A stretch of DNA of 5,016 nt from JBFWRK01 sp050248955 (lineage in GTDB: Bacteria > Actinomycetota > Acidimicrobiia > Acidimicrobiales > Ilumatobacteraceae). The stretch lies in contig JBFWRK010000059.1 in NCBI GenBank assembly GCA_050248955.1, forward strand, positions 1 to 5,016, written 5' to 3'. The notes beneath the pieces are model-generated. The model was given only the letters and a program-made list of their open reading frames with translations. It did no database searches and had not been told where the DNA came from. The translations under genes were made by a program, and so were the position numbers. Below, piece by piece: positions 1 through 5,016 of the stretch; the stretch's first letter is position 1; each line of letters starts with the position of its first letter.

Positions 1-1093
1 GCGTGACCGGGTCGCCGTCGATCAGCAGCCGGCGCGCCCCCTCCCGGTCGGCACACGTGACGAGGCGCCCGTCCTCGAGCTCGCCCGGCACGCCCGGGAC
101 GAGCTCGATCCACGCGTCGTCGATGTCGACCCAGCGTTCGAACGACTCGCCGGTGACGCCATCGGCCTCACGGACGACCACCGTGCGCTGATCGCGGCTC
201 TGGACCGTGACCAGCAGTCGCCGCGCATCGATCCACGAGACGCTCACGAGGTACGGGTACGCGTCCTGGTCCCAGTCGATCCCGACGGACCCGCCGTCGA
301 GCGCCAGGACGTGGAGCTCGACGACCGCGTTCGACGTGCCGGCCGCCGGGTAGGGATGGAGCTTGGGCCTCGTCTCCGGATGGGCTGGGTCGGGGATCCA
401 CCAGCACGGCACGGCCGAGTCGTCCACGCGACAGGCGGCGATGCGTTGTCCGTCGGGCGACCACCAGAACCCGCGGCTGCGGCCGATCTCCTCGGCGGCG
501 ATGAAGTCGGCGGATCCCCACTTGACGCCCTCCTCGCCGACGAGCTCCCAGCTCTGGCCGTCGAGCTCGGCGATGCGGAGGCAGTCGCCGCTGACGTAGG
601 CGACGCGCGTGGCGTCGGCGGTCGGCTCCGGCCGCGGGTCGAACACCGGTCCGGCGACCACGAGCTCGCGCGACGCGGCGCTCACGAGACCGGCGACGAA
701 CAGCCGGCCGTTCAGTGCGAACGCAGCGACCGTTGCATCGGTGTTCGTCGCGTACGAGACGACCCCGCCTGCACCCTCACGGGCTCGTTCCCGTCGAGCG
801 CGCTCCTCCGTCGGCAGATCGTTCTCGTCGGCGTCGGACAGCAGCAGCCGCGGGTTTGCGACGAGCCGCTCCTCGCCGGTGTGGGCATCGAGCACCCAGA
901 GGCAGTTGACCGGATCGCTGCCCCCGCGCGACCGCGCGAAGACCACGCGGCGGCCGTCGGGCGAGACCGTGACGTTGCGCGGCTCGCCCAGCGTGAGCCG
1001 CTGCGTCCTGGCGTACTGGCGGGGGAACGTGTCGGCGTGCTCCGTGCCGTCGGCCGCGTGGGCCGGTTCGTTCTGTGCTGCTGGTTCGCTCAT
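1..1093 (-). CDS. S9 family peptidase, DPP-IV-like, N-terminal part (runs off left edge)
   Basis: Reading the minus strand from ATG at 1093 gives 364 uninterrupted codons to the window edge, so the gene is cut at its 3' end. The visible part is the beta-propeller domain of a dipeptidyl-peptidase-IV-like serine peptidase (S9B). Motifs in order are VTVSPDGRRVVFAR (41-54), a charged ERARRERARE stretch (97-106), the double-Glu segment AAEEIGRSRGFWWSPDGQ (199-216), and YPAAGTSNAVVEL (248-260). In DPP-IV the paired Glu (here 201-202) bind the substrate's free N-terminus, so this is probably an exopeptidase releasing dipeptides. The Ser-Asp-His alpha/beta-hydrolase domain should follow beyond the window; such proteins are usually about 700 residues. 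There is no signal peptide, so a cytoplasmic site is likely. The start is supported by the typical acidic, low-complexity lead-in before QRLTLGEP. It lies directly after a 45-bp repeat array and is probably the last visible gene of an operon with the dehydrogenase and nucleoside hydrolase. Family assignment is firm; substrate is not known. Confidence 0.93.
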   Translation of the reverse strand, partial: MSEPAAQNEPAHAADGTEHADTFPRQYARTQRLTLGEPRNVTVSPDGRRVVFARSRGGSDPVNCLWVLDAHTGEERLVANPRLLLSDADENDLPTEERARRERAREGAGGVVSYATNTDATVAAFALNGRLFVAGLVSAASRELVVAGPVFDPRPEPTADATRVAYVSGDCLRIAELDGQSWELVGEEGVKWGSADFIAAEEIGRSRGFWWSPDGQRIAACRVDDSAVPCWWIPDPAHPETRPKLHPYPAAGTSNAVVELHVLALDGGSVGIDWDQDAYPYLVSVSWIDARRLLVTVQSRDQRTVVVREADGVTGESFERWVDIDDAWIELVPGVPGELEDGRLVTCADREGARRLLIDGDPVT

Positions 1094-1228
1094 CGCTTCC
1101 CGCTCTCGGCCGCTCGGGCCAGCTCGCTCTGCTCGCTTCGCTTCCCGCTCCCGCCCGCTCGGGCCAGCTCGCTCCGCTCGCTTCGTTTCCCGCTCCCGGC
1201 CGCTCGGGCCAGCTCGCTCCGCTCGCTC
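1094..1228. repeat. Three-unit 45-bp tandem repeat array between dehydrogenase and peptidase genes
   Basis: Three contiguous 45-bp units occupy 1094-1138, 1139-1183 and 1184-1228. Neighbouring units differ at 3 positions and the outer two at 4. The array fills the whole gap between the dehydrogenase stop (1227-1229) and the peptidase start (1091-1093). On the minus strand one frame reads SERSELARAAGSGKR per unit; a second reads AKRAERAGPSGRERE. No frame on either strand contains a stop codon inside the array, and the unit is a multiple of three. The octamer ATGAGCGA occurs at both ends (minus strand 1230-1223 and 1093-1086). From the first copy a 46-residue reading frame runs through the array and ends in a TGA that overlaps the peptidase ATG. 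I see no transposase or long inverted ends, so this looks like an expanded intergenic repeat rather than an insertion sequence. Function is unknown. Confidence 0.93.
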
Positions 1229-2273
1229 ATGCCGGTTCGACGAGGATCTTGGCGTGTGCGTCCGGGTTGCCGAGGTCGGCGAACGCCTGGGGAACGCCGT
1301 CGATGCCAACCGTTCCGGTGAGCCACGGTTCGAGGTCGACCCGTCCGTCCGCGATCGCCGCGAGCGACCCGCCGAACTCGTGTGGTTCGTAGCCGAGCAC
1401 GAACTGGATCGACAGCTCCCGGCCGATCCCGACCATGGGATGGATCGTGTCCGGTTGCATGCAGGCGCCGACGACCACGATGCGAGTCCCCTTCGGCGCC
1501 ATGCGCATCGCCTGGTCGATCATGCCCGGCACGCCGACTGCCTCGAAGATCACGAGTGGCCGCGTGCCGTCGACCCGTCGCCACGCGTCGATCGCGCTCT
1601 CGATGCCAGGATCGACGACCTCGTCCGCCCCGAGCAGAGCTGCGAGATCGCGGCGCTTGGTGGAGAAGTCGGCGGCGATGATCGGGCCGATGCCGCGCAT
1701 CCGCAACTCGGCGATGACAGCCAGCCCGACCGGTCCGAGTCCGATCACGAGTGCTGCGTCACCGCTCTGGATGCCGCTCTTCGCCACCGCGTGCACGCCG
1801 ACGGCGAGCGGCTCGGTCAACGCGGCGATCCGGGGCGGCAGGCCGCTCGGGACCTTGATCGCCACGAGCTCGTTGACGAGCATCAGCTCCGCGTAGCCGC
1901 CGTTGTACCGGTTCGAGAAGCCGACGCCGTGGAGTCCCTCCGCATCGAACGCCACCGGCAGCGAGACGACGAAGTCGCCGACCGAGAGGTTGTCGCAGCC
2001 CGGGCCGAGCTCGACGACCTCGCAGCAGTACTCGTGGCCCATCACCACGTCGCGCTCCGGCACGAACGGGGTGGGGCGCAGCGGGTCGGGTGGCTGGCCG
2101 TCGTCGAGCTCCGCGGCCAGAGCGAGTTGCTCCCGGCCATGGCGCAGCAGGTGGAGATCGCTGCCGCAGATGCCGCACGCGATCACCTTCGTCAGGGCCT
2201 GTCCTGGTCCGGGCACCGGGTCGGGGATCTCGCCGACCCGGAGCTCCCAGTCGCGCATCACGGCGGCTCGCAT
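1227..2273 (-). CDS. Zinc-dependent medium-chain alcohol/polyol dehydrogenase (MDR superfamily)
   Basis: A 348-residue protein with the two-domain layout of zinc-type medium-chain dehydrogenases, which oxidise alcohols or polyols using NAD(P). The N-terminal GroES-like domain carries CGICGSDLH (33-41; C36 as predicted catalytic zinc ligand), GHE (79-81; H80 and E81), and TEPLAVGVHAV (153-163). The Rossmann domain carries GLGPVG (178-183). Asp202 at the end of the second strand (IIAADFS) suggests NAD rather than NADP. The four-cysteine structural-zinc lobe expected around 90-115 is absent; only C93 lies there. A stretch of about 25 residues rich in Pro and acidic residues (about 47-73) lies between the catalytic Cys and GHE. 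The start lies 9 bases after the nucleoside hydrolase stop, with an AGGG seven bases upstream that overlaps that stop codon, suggesting translational coupling. The TGA stop overlaps an ATG that opens the following repeat array. Closest functional relatives are probably sorbitol or threonine dehydrogenase-like enzymes; the substrate cannot be told from sequence. Confidence 0.93.
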   Translation of the reverse strand: MRAAVMRDWELRVGEIPDPVPGPGQALTKVIACGICGSDLHLLRHGREQLALAAELDDGQPPDPLRPTPFVPERDVVMGHEYCCEVVELGPGCDNLSVGDFVVSLPVAFDAEGLHGVGFSNRYNGGYAELMLVNELVAIKVPSGLPPRIAALTEPLAVGVHAVAKSGIQSGDAALVIGLGPVGLAVIAELRMRGIGPIIAADFSTKRRDLAALLGADEVVDPGIESAIDAWRRVDGTRPLVIFEAVGVPGMIDQAMRMAPKGTRIVVVGACMQPDTIHPMVGIGRELSIQFVLGYEPHEFGGSLAAIADGRVDLEPWLTGTVGIDGVPQAFADLGNPDAHAKILVEPA

Positions 2274-2282
2274 CCCCGGACC

Positions 2283-3242
2283 CTACCCAGGGCGACGTGC
2301 GCCGCTCGACGTGCGCACTGCCTCGACGATCACGTCGAAGGCGGCATCGTCATCGATCGATTGGAGCACCCGGCAGTTCGGCGCCGGCCGTTCAACGAGG
2401 GCGCGATCGTCGATCAGGGTCATCCCTCGCGTGACGGTGCCGGCCGTCTCGATCTCGACGTGCGCCATCCGGCTCGTGAAGAGCTGTGGGTGGGTCAGCG
2501 CGAGCACCGCGCACGGATCGTGCACGGGGGCGCCGTGCAGGTGTTCGTGGCGCGACACGTAGGAGTGCGAGAAGAAGACGAGGAGATCGGCGAACAGCGT
2601 GGCGAGCTCGGTGCCGACGGCCCGCACGGCCTCGATCCGCGCTGCGGTCGCCTGTAGCTGGAACGTCAGGTCGAGCCCCGCCATCGTCAGCGGTCCGCCG
2701 TACCCGAACACGATCCGCGCTGCCTCCGGGTCGGCCCAGATGTTGAACTCCGCGGCCGCTGTCCGGTTGCCGAACCTGCCGCCGCCCATGAGCGAGATCC
2801 CGGCGATGCGGCCCGCGAGATCGGGCGCCGCCCGCAGCGCGAGGGCGATGTTCGTGAGCGGTCCGACCGGCACGAGCCAGACGCCTTCGGTCGCTCGGCA
2901 GGTGTCGACGATGAACTCGACCGCATCCGCGCTCGTCGGGGGACGGGACGGACTCGGGAGCGTCGCGCCGTCGAGGCCGCTCTCACCGTGGATGTGGTCG
3001 GCGTGGCGGGCCGGCGCGACGAGCGGACGCTCGGCGCCGCTGTGCATCGGCACGTCCGCCCGCCCGATCAGGTCGAGCACGATCAGCGCGTTCCGGGTCG
3101 TGCGCTCCAGGGGCGCATTGCCGGCGACGGTCGTCACCCCGAGCAGGTCAGTGTGCGCCGAGGCGACGATGATCGCGATCGCGTCGTCGTGCCCGGGGTC
3201 GCAGTCGAGGATGATCCGGGGGCGTTCGGTCGCGCTGGCCAT
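2283..3242 (-). CDS. Nucleoside hydrolase (inosine-uridine preferring family)
   Basis: A 319-residue protein starting MASATERPR. It belongs to the calcium-dependent nucleoside hydrolases, which cleave the N-glycosidic bond of ribonucleosides to free base and ribose. Seen directly: LDCDPGHDDAIAI (12-24; D15 and D20 as Ca ligands), GNAPLERTTRN (41-51), HIHGESGLDG (83-92), PVGPLTNIALAL (125-136; T130), LMGGG (151-155), AEFNIWADPEAA (164-175) and VHDPCAVLAL (240-249; H241 as probable acid, D242 as Ca ligand). The His before the last Asp places it with the group that includes E. coli RihA/RihB, but base preference is not certain. The reading frame continues upstream to an ATG at 3323, adding 27 residues made mostly of the 33-bp repeat (MSGTSTERPGA twice). 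I chose 3242 because homology begins there and that extension looks repeat-derived. No clear Shine-Dalgarno precedes either start. Cytoplasmic. It is followed after 9 bases by the dehydrogenase, so the two are probably co-transcribed; salvage or use of nucleosides as a carbon source is the expected role. Confidence 0.95.
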   Translation of the reverse strand: MASATERPRIILDCDPGHDDAIAIIVASAHTDLLGVTTVAGNAPLERTTRNALIVLDLIGRADVPMHSGAERPLVAPARHADHIHGESGLDGATLPSPSRPPTSADAVEFIVDTCRATEGVWLVPVGPLTNIALALRAAPDLAGRIAGISLMGGGRFGNRTAAAEFNIWADPEAARIVFGYGGPLTMAGLDLTFQLQATAARIEAVRAVGTELATLFADLLVFFSHSYVSRHEHLHGAPVHDPCAVLALTHPQLFTSRMAHVEIETAGTVTRGMTLIDDRALVERPAPNCRVLQSIDDDAAFDVIVEAVRTSSGARRPG

Positions 3243-3261
3243 GGGCAGCATCTTGGCCGAG

Positions 3262-3327
3262 CCCGGGTGTTCTGTGCTCGTTCCGGACATCGCACCCGGG
3301 CGTTCTGTGCTCGTTCCGGACATCGCA
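3262..3327. repeat. Two-unit 33-bp tandem repeat before the nucleoside hydrolase
   Basis: Two adjacent 33-bp units at 3262-3294 and 3295-3327 differ at one base (T at 3268 versus C at 3301). Only a three-base CCC (3328-3330) remains of any third copy. Read on the minus strand they encode MSGTSTERPGA and MSGTSTEHPGS in frame with the nucleoside hydrolase, with no stop before its start. Each unit contains the palindromes CCCGGG and TCCGGA. The array begins 20 bases upstream of the chosen hydrolase ATG. It shares no obvious sequence with the 45-bp array near 1100-1228. Function unknown: it could be a repeat that supplies an alternative N-terminus, or an untranslated leader element. Confidence 0.93.
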
Positions 3328-3330
3328 CCC

Positions 3331-3379
3331 GATCTCGGCTCGGGACCGGCTCGCTCGTGTCCGCCGGCGAGCAGAGATC
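3331..3379 (-). terminator. Imperfect inverted repeat after the thiolase-like gene (possible terminator or RNA hairpin)
   Basis: Arms GATCTCGGCTCG (3331-3342) and CGAGCAGAGATC (3368-3379) are reverse complements at 11 of 12 positions. The 25-base loop contains a further GGAC/GTCC pairing that could lengthen the stem with a bulge. The structure begins two bases after the thiolase-like stop in the direction of transcription and ends just before the 33-bp repeats. No T-run follows on the minus strand, so it is not a classical intrinsic terminator; GC-rich actinobacteria often use hairpins without a U-tract. An mRNA-stabilising hairpin is an equal alternative. Confidence 0.45.
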
Positions 3380-3380
3380 C

Positions 3381-4868
3381 TCAGGTGGCGTCGAGCGTGC
3401 CGTCGGCGGCGAGCCGGACAGGATGGCCGACCCACTCGCCACGGCACATCGCAGCGGCGAGCTCACGGTCGCTCGACGTGCCCCACGCACGCCTGCCGTC
3501 GGCGAGGAGGCACGCCGCGATCGCGGTCTCGGGCGCGCCGTCACGGTCGTGCATGACCGTGTACGCCTCGATCGTGGTGTCGCCGGCCGCGTCGGCCGGG
3601 TCGGCGAGGCTCCGGCGAGGCAGTTCGTCGATCTCTCGCTGGGGGCTCGTGTGCCGGAAGGCCTGCCTGGGCGGTGTCGTGCTGTAGACGCCGAACGCGT
3701 GCTTCGTCGCGTAACCGCCGTTCGCCCACACGAGCCCGTTCGCTCCTGGCTGTTCGCGCAGGTCGTTCATCACCGTGGCGATGGCGTGCATGACGTAGTT
3801 GTTCCACGGGCCACCGGCGAACGGCAGTCCGCCCGTCCGCGTGAGCTGGCGATCGAGCGACAGCCCGAGCGACCGAGCGCCGAGCTGCACCGCGGAGGGG
3901 AAGCACGAGTAGAGGTCGACGATGTCGATGTCGTCGATCGTGAGCCCAGCGAGCTCCAGTGCCGCCCGACCGCCGCGCTCGATCGCCGGCGTCTCCGAGA
4001 AGGACCACCGCTCGGAGATGTACGTGTGCTCGTGGCAGTCCGAACCCGCATGGACGAAGACCCAGCGGTCCTCGGGGACGCCCAGCGCGCGAGCCTTCTC
4101 GACCGAGCAGATGATGAGCGCGGCGGCTTGGTCCACGTCGTTGTTGGAGTTCATGTACTTCGGGTACGGGAGGCCGATCATGCGGTTCGTCGGTCCCGAC
4201 GTGCGGATCTCCTCTGCACTCTTCGCGTCCCGCACCCACGCGTACGGGTTGGCGGCGGCGACGGCGGAGAACCTCGCCCACAGCTCGCTGATCTTCAGCT
4301 GGTGCTCGTCGACCGATTCGCCCGCCTCGGCGCGGATCGCGGTCTCGAACATCGGGTACACCTGAACCGGCATCACGATCCCGCGCGCGATCTCGCCCGG
4401 AAGGTTCATCACGAGCTCCTTGCCGAGCATCCGCTGCGGCACGACGTCGTCGGGGACCACCGGCCATGGCAGCTCGACCTGGGCCGTGCGAGCCCGCATG
4501 CGCGTCCGCCAGGCCTCGCCGCCGGCGAGGATCGCGAGATCGAGCTCGCCGCGCTGGATCTCGCCTGCAGAGACGTTGACGAGCGTCTGTGGGCTGTTTC
4601 CGCCGGTGGTCGTGTAGCCGGTCTCCTTCGGAGACAGTCGGAGCTGTTCGGCGATGAACCGGGCCGGATCGCGATAGCGCCACGAGAGCAGGCTGACGAC
4701 ACGCACCGCTTCAGGGTTCGGCACGGTGCCGAGCCCGGCATCGGTGGTCGCGCGTTCGATCGCTTCGCACATCAGTGCCACTGGCTCGCGCCCGTCCTCG
4801 AGCGAGGCGGCGCGGTGGGTCACTTGGCCGGCGCCGATGAGGACGGGGGAACGGGGGTCGAGGGGCAT
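3381..4868 (-). CDS. Thiolase-like protein type 1 (TLP1) family, catalytic residues absent
   Basis: A 495-residue protein starting MPLDPRSPVLIGAGQ, with a thiolase fold over about 1-405 and a C-terminal extension (about 425-495, starting near TTIEAYTVMHDRDG) matching the extra beta-barrel domain of TLP1 proteins. It is usually annotated as acetyl-CoA acetyltransferase. The thiolase nucleophilic Cys region is replaced by TTGGNSPQ (88-94). The HP.G-type histidine motif is replaced by GGLPFAGGPWNNY (346-358), and the second Cys motif by ANGGYATKHAFGVYST (382-397). Other family blocks seen are NRMIGLPYPKYMNSNNDVDQAAAL (228-251) and DIDIVDLYSCFPSAVQ (313-328). MsTLP1 of Mycobacterium smegmatis was reported as monomeric, without thiolase activity and with non-conserved catalytic residues; by analogy this protein probably binds or acts on an acyl-CoA-like ligand in an unknown way. 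I chose ATG 4868 over an upstream in-frame TTG at 4907 because homology begins there and a TANNNT box sits 8 bases upstream. The nucleoside hydrolase follows after 138 bases; a functional link is not evident. Confidence 0.9.
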   Translation of the reverse strand: MPLDPRSPVLIGAGQVTHRAASLEDGREPVALMCEAIERATTDAGLGTVPNPEAVRVVSLLSWRYRDPARFIAEQLRLSPKETGYTTTGGNSPQTLVNVSAGEIQRGELDLAILAGGEAWRTRMRARTAQVELPWPVVPDDVVPQRMLGKELVMNLPGEIARGIVMPVQVYPMFETAIRAEAGESVDEHQLKISELWARFSAVAAANPYAWVRDAKSAEEIRTSGPTNRMIGLPYPKYMNSNNDVDQAAALIICSVEKARALGVPEDRWVFVHAGSDCHEHTYISERWSFSETPAIERGGRAALELAGLTIDDIDIVDLYSCFPSAVQLGARSLGLSLDRQLTRTGGLPFAGGPWNNYVMHAIATVMNDLREQPGANGLVWANGGYATKHAFGVYSTTPPRQAFRHTSPQREIDELPRRSLADPADAAGDTTIEAYTVMHDRDGAPETAIAACLLADGRRAWGTSSDRELAAAMCRGEWVGHPVRLAADGTLDAT

Positions 4869-4876
4869 GGCGACGC

Positions 4877-4907
4877 AGGCTACGAACGCGCTCGTCGCGC
4901 TCGCCAA
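4877..4907 (-). promoter_or_regulatory. Candidate leaderless promoter of the thiolase-like gene
   Basis: On the minus strand TAGCCT (4882-4877) fits the TANNNT -10 pattern and ends 8 bases before the ATG at 4868, a spacing expected for a leaderless or near-leaderless transcript. TTGGCG (4907-4902) matches 4 of 6 bases of the TTGACA -35 consensus, with a 19-base spacer. No Shine-Dalgarno is present, which agrees with leaderless initiation. The upstream in-frame TTG that could be read as a start lies inside the proposed -35 box. Prediction from sequence only. Confidence 0.42.
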
Positions 4908-4966
4908 CCAGGCGCAGCCTGTCGCCGCCTGCTTCGGTGACGGTGACGCCGGCGCTGCCCGGGGTC

Positions 4967-4978
4967 GCGGCGCGCCGC
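4967..4978. promoter_or_regulatory. Perfect 12-bp palindrome in the divergent control region
   Basis: GCGGCGCGCCGC is an exact 12-bp palindrome lying 5 bases upstream of the plus-strand TATGAT box, in the expected -10/-35 spacer. Position suggests an operator for the rightward gene, but its all-GC composition in GC-rich DNA makes chance occurrence quite possible. Confidence 0.25.
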
Positions 4979-4983
4979 ACCCC

Positions 4984-4989
4984 TATGAT
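4984..4989 (+). promoter_or_regulatory. -10 box (TATGAT) of the rightward gene, likely leaderless
   Basis: TATGAT differs from the TATAAT consensus at one base and is a rare AT-rich hexamer in this region. It ends 8 bases before GTG at 4998, the same spacing as the TAGCCT box of the opposite gene. No convincing -35 is visible about 17 bases upstream (around GGGGTC at 4961-4966). Confidence 0.5.
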
Positions 4990-4997
4990 CGACCGCC

Positions 4998-5016
4998 GTG
5001 ACGCTCATCGCCATCG
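4998..5016 (+). CDS. Start of a divergent rightward gene (first 6 codons only)
   Basis: GTG at 4998 opens a frame reading MTLIAI to the window edge. The hydrophobic N-terminus and the TATGAT box 8 bases upstream make this the best start. An ATG at 4985 in another frame (MIDRRDAHRH) is less likely because it overlaps the -10 box and reads as a His/Arg-rich shadow. Too short for any functional call; the neighbouring gene on the other strand is the thiolase-like protein. Confidence 0.45.

Noticed and set aside
1067..1080. CGTTCTGTGCT near the peptidase start matches 11 bases of the 33-bp repeat
   Set aside because: An 11-base match inside coding sequence is too short to call a repeat copy in a window of this size.
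1094..1228. The 45-bp array as a CRISPR or insertion-sequence remnant
   Set aside because: Units are directly adjacent with no unique spacers, and there is no transposase, cas gene or long inverted end nearby.
1436..1450. Plus-strand ATG-led frames within the dehydrogenase (for example from 1435) as antisense genes
   Set aside because: They show no family motifs, and the minus-strand dehydrogenase has complete catalytic and cofactor motifs across the same bases.
609..2657. Very long plus-strand open frame (682 codons) and others such as 311-1321 and 2988-4940
   Set aside because: They lie antisense to well-supported minus-strand genes, have Arg/Ala/His-rich compositions without recognisable motifs, and are explained by GC-rich third positions and by the stop-free repeat array.
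3243..3323. N-terminal extension of the nucleoside hydrolase from ATG 3323
   Set aside because: The extra 27 residues are mostly the 33-bp repeat and lie before the start of family homology; kept as an alternative, not the main start.
4869..4907. TTG start at 4907 for the thiolase-like gene, adding MASATSAFVACVA
   Set aside because: It precedes the family homology, falls in a proposed -35 box, and its likeness to the MASAT start of the nucleoside hydrolase appears accidental.

Overview
The window is GC-rich chromosomal DNA with strong G/C third-position bias, almost fully coding on the minus strand. Organism: most likely an actinobacterium, perhaps an acidimicrobial or mycobacterial-type lineage. 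The support is the base composition, the lack of clear Shine-Dalgarno sites, TANNNT boxes placed as in leaderless promoters, a TLP1-type thiolase-like protein (family described from Mycobacterium smegmatis), and in-frame GC-rich tandem repeats. The taxon is inferred; no rRNA or marker gene is present.

Layout in minus-strand transcription order (right to left). At the right edge, a short divergent control region (4869-4997) separates the first bases of a plus-strand gene (GTG at 4998) from a 495-residue thiolase-like protein (4868-3381). A 138-base spacer follows, holding a long imperfect inverted repeat just after the thiolase-like stop and then two 33-bp tandem repeat units. Next are a CU-type nucleoside hydrolase (3242-2283) and, 9 bases later, a zinc-type medium-chain dehydrogenase (2273-1227). 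A three-unit 45-bp tandem array then fills the gap exactly up to the start of a dipeptidyl-peptidase-IV-like S9 peptidase (1093 to beyond the left edge). The N-terminal 364 residues of this peptidase are present and its catalytic domain lies outside the window.

The hydrolase, dehydrogenase and peptidase are co-oriented and tightly packed, so they probably form one transcription unit. A general scavenging role (nucleosides, alcohols or polyols, peptides) is possible, but no single pathway links them. The thiolase-like gene may be a separate unit with its own leaderless promoter.

The least ordinary features are the two unrelated tandem arrays. Each has a unit length divisible by three, each is open in the coding direction, and each sits directly before a minus-strand start codon. 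The 45-bp array is free of stop codons in all six frames and is flanked on both sides by ATGA stop/start overlaps. The thiolase-like protein has lost the usual thiolase catalytic residues. I see no defence system, mobile element, CRISPR array, tRNA or rRNA.
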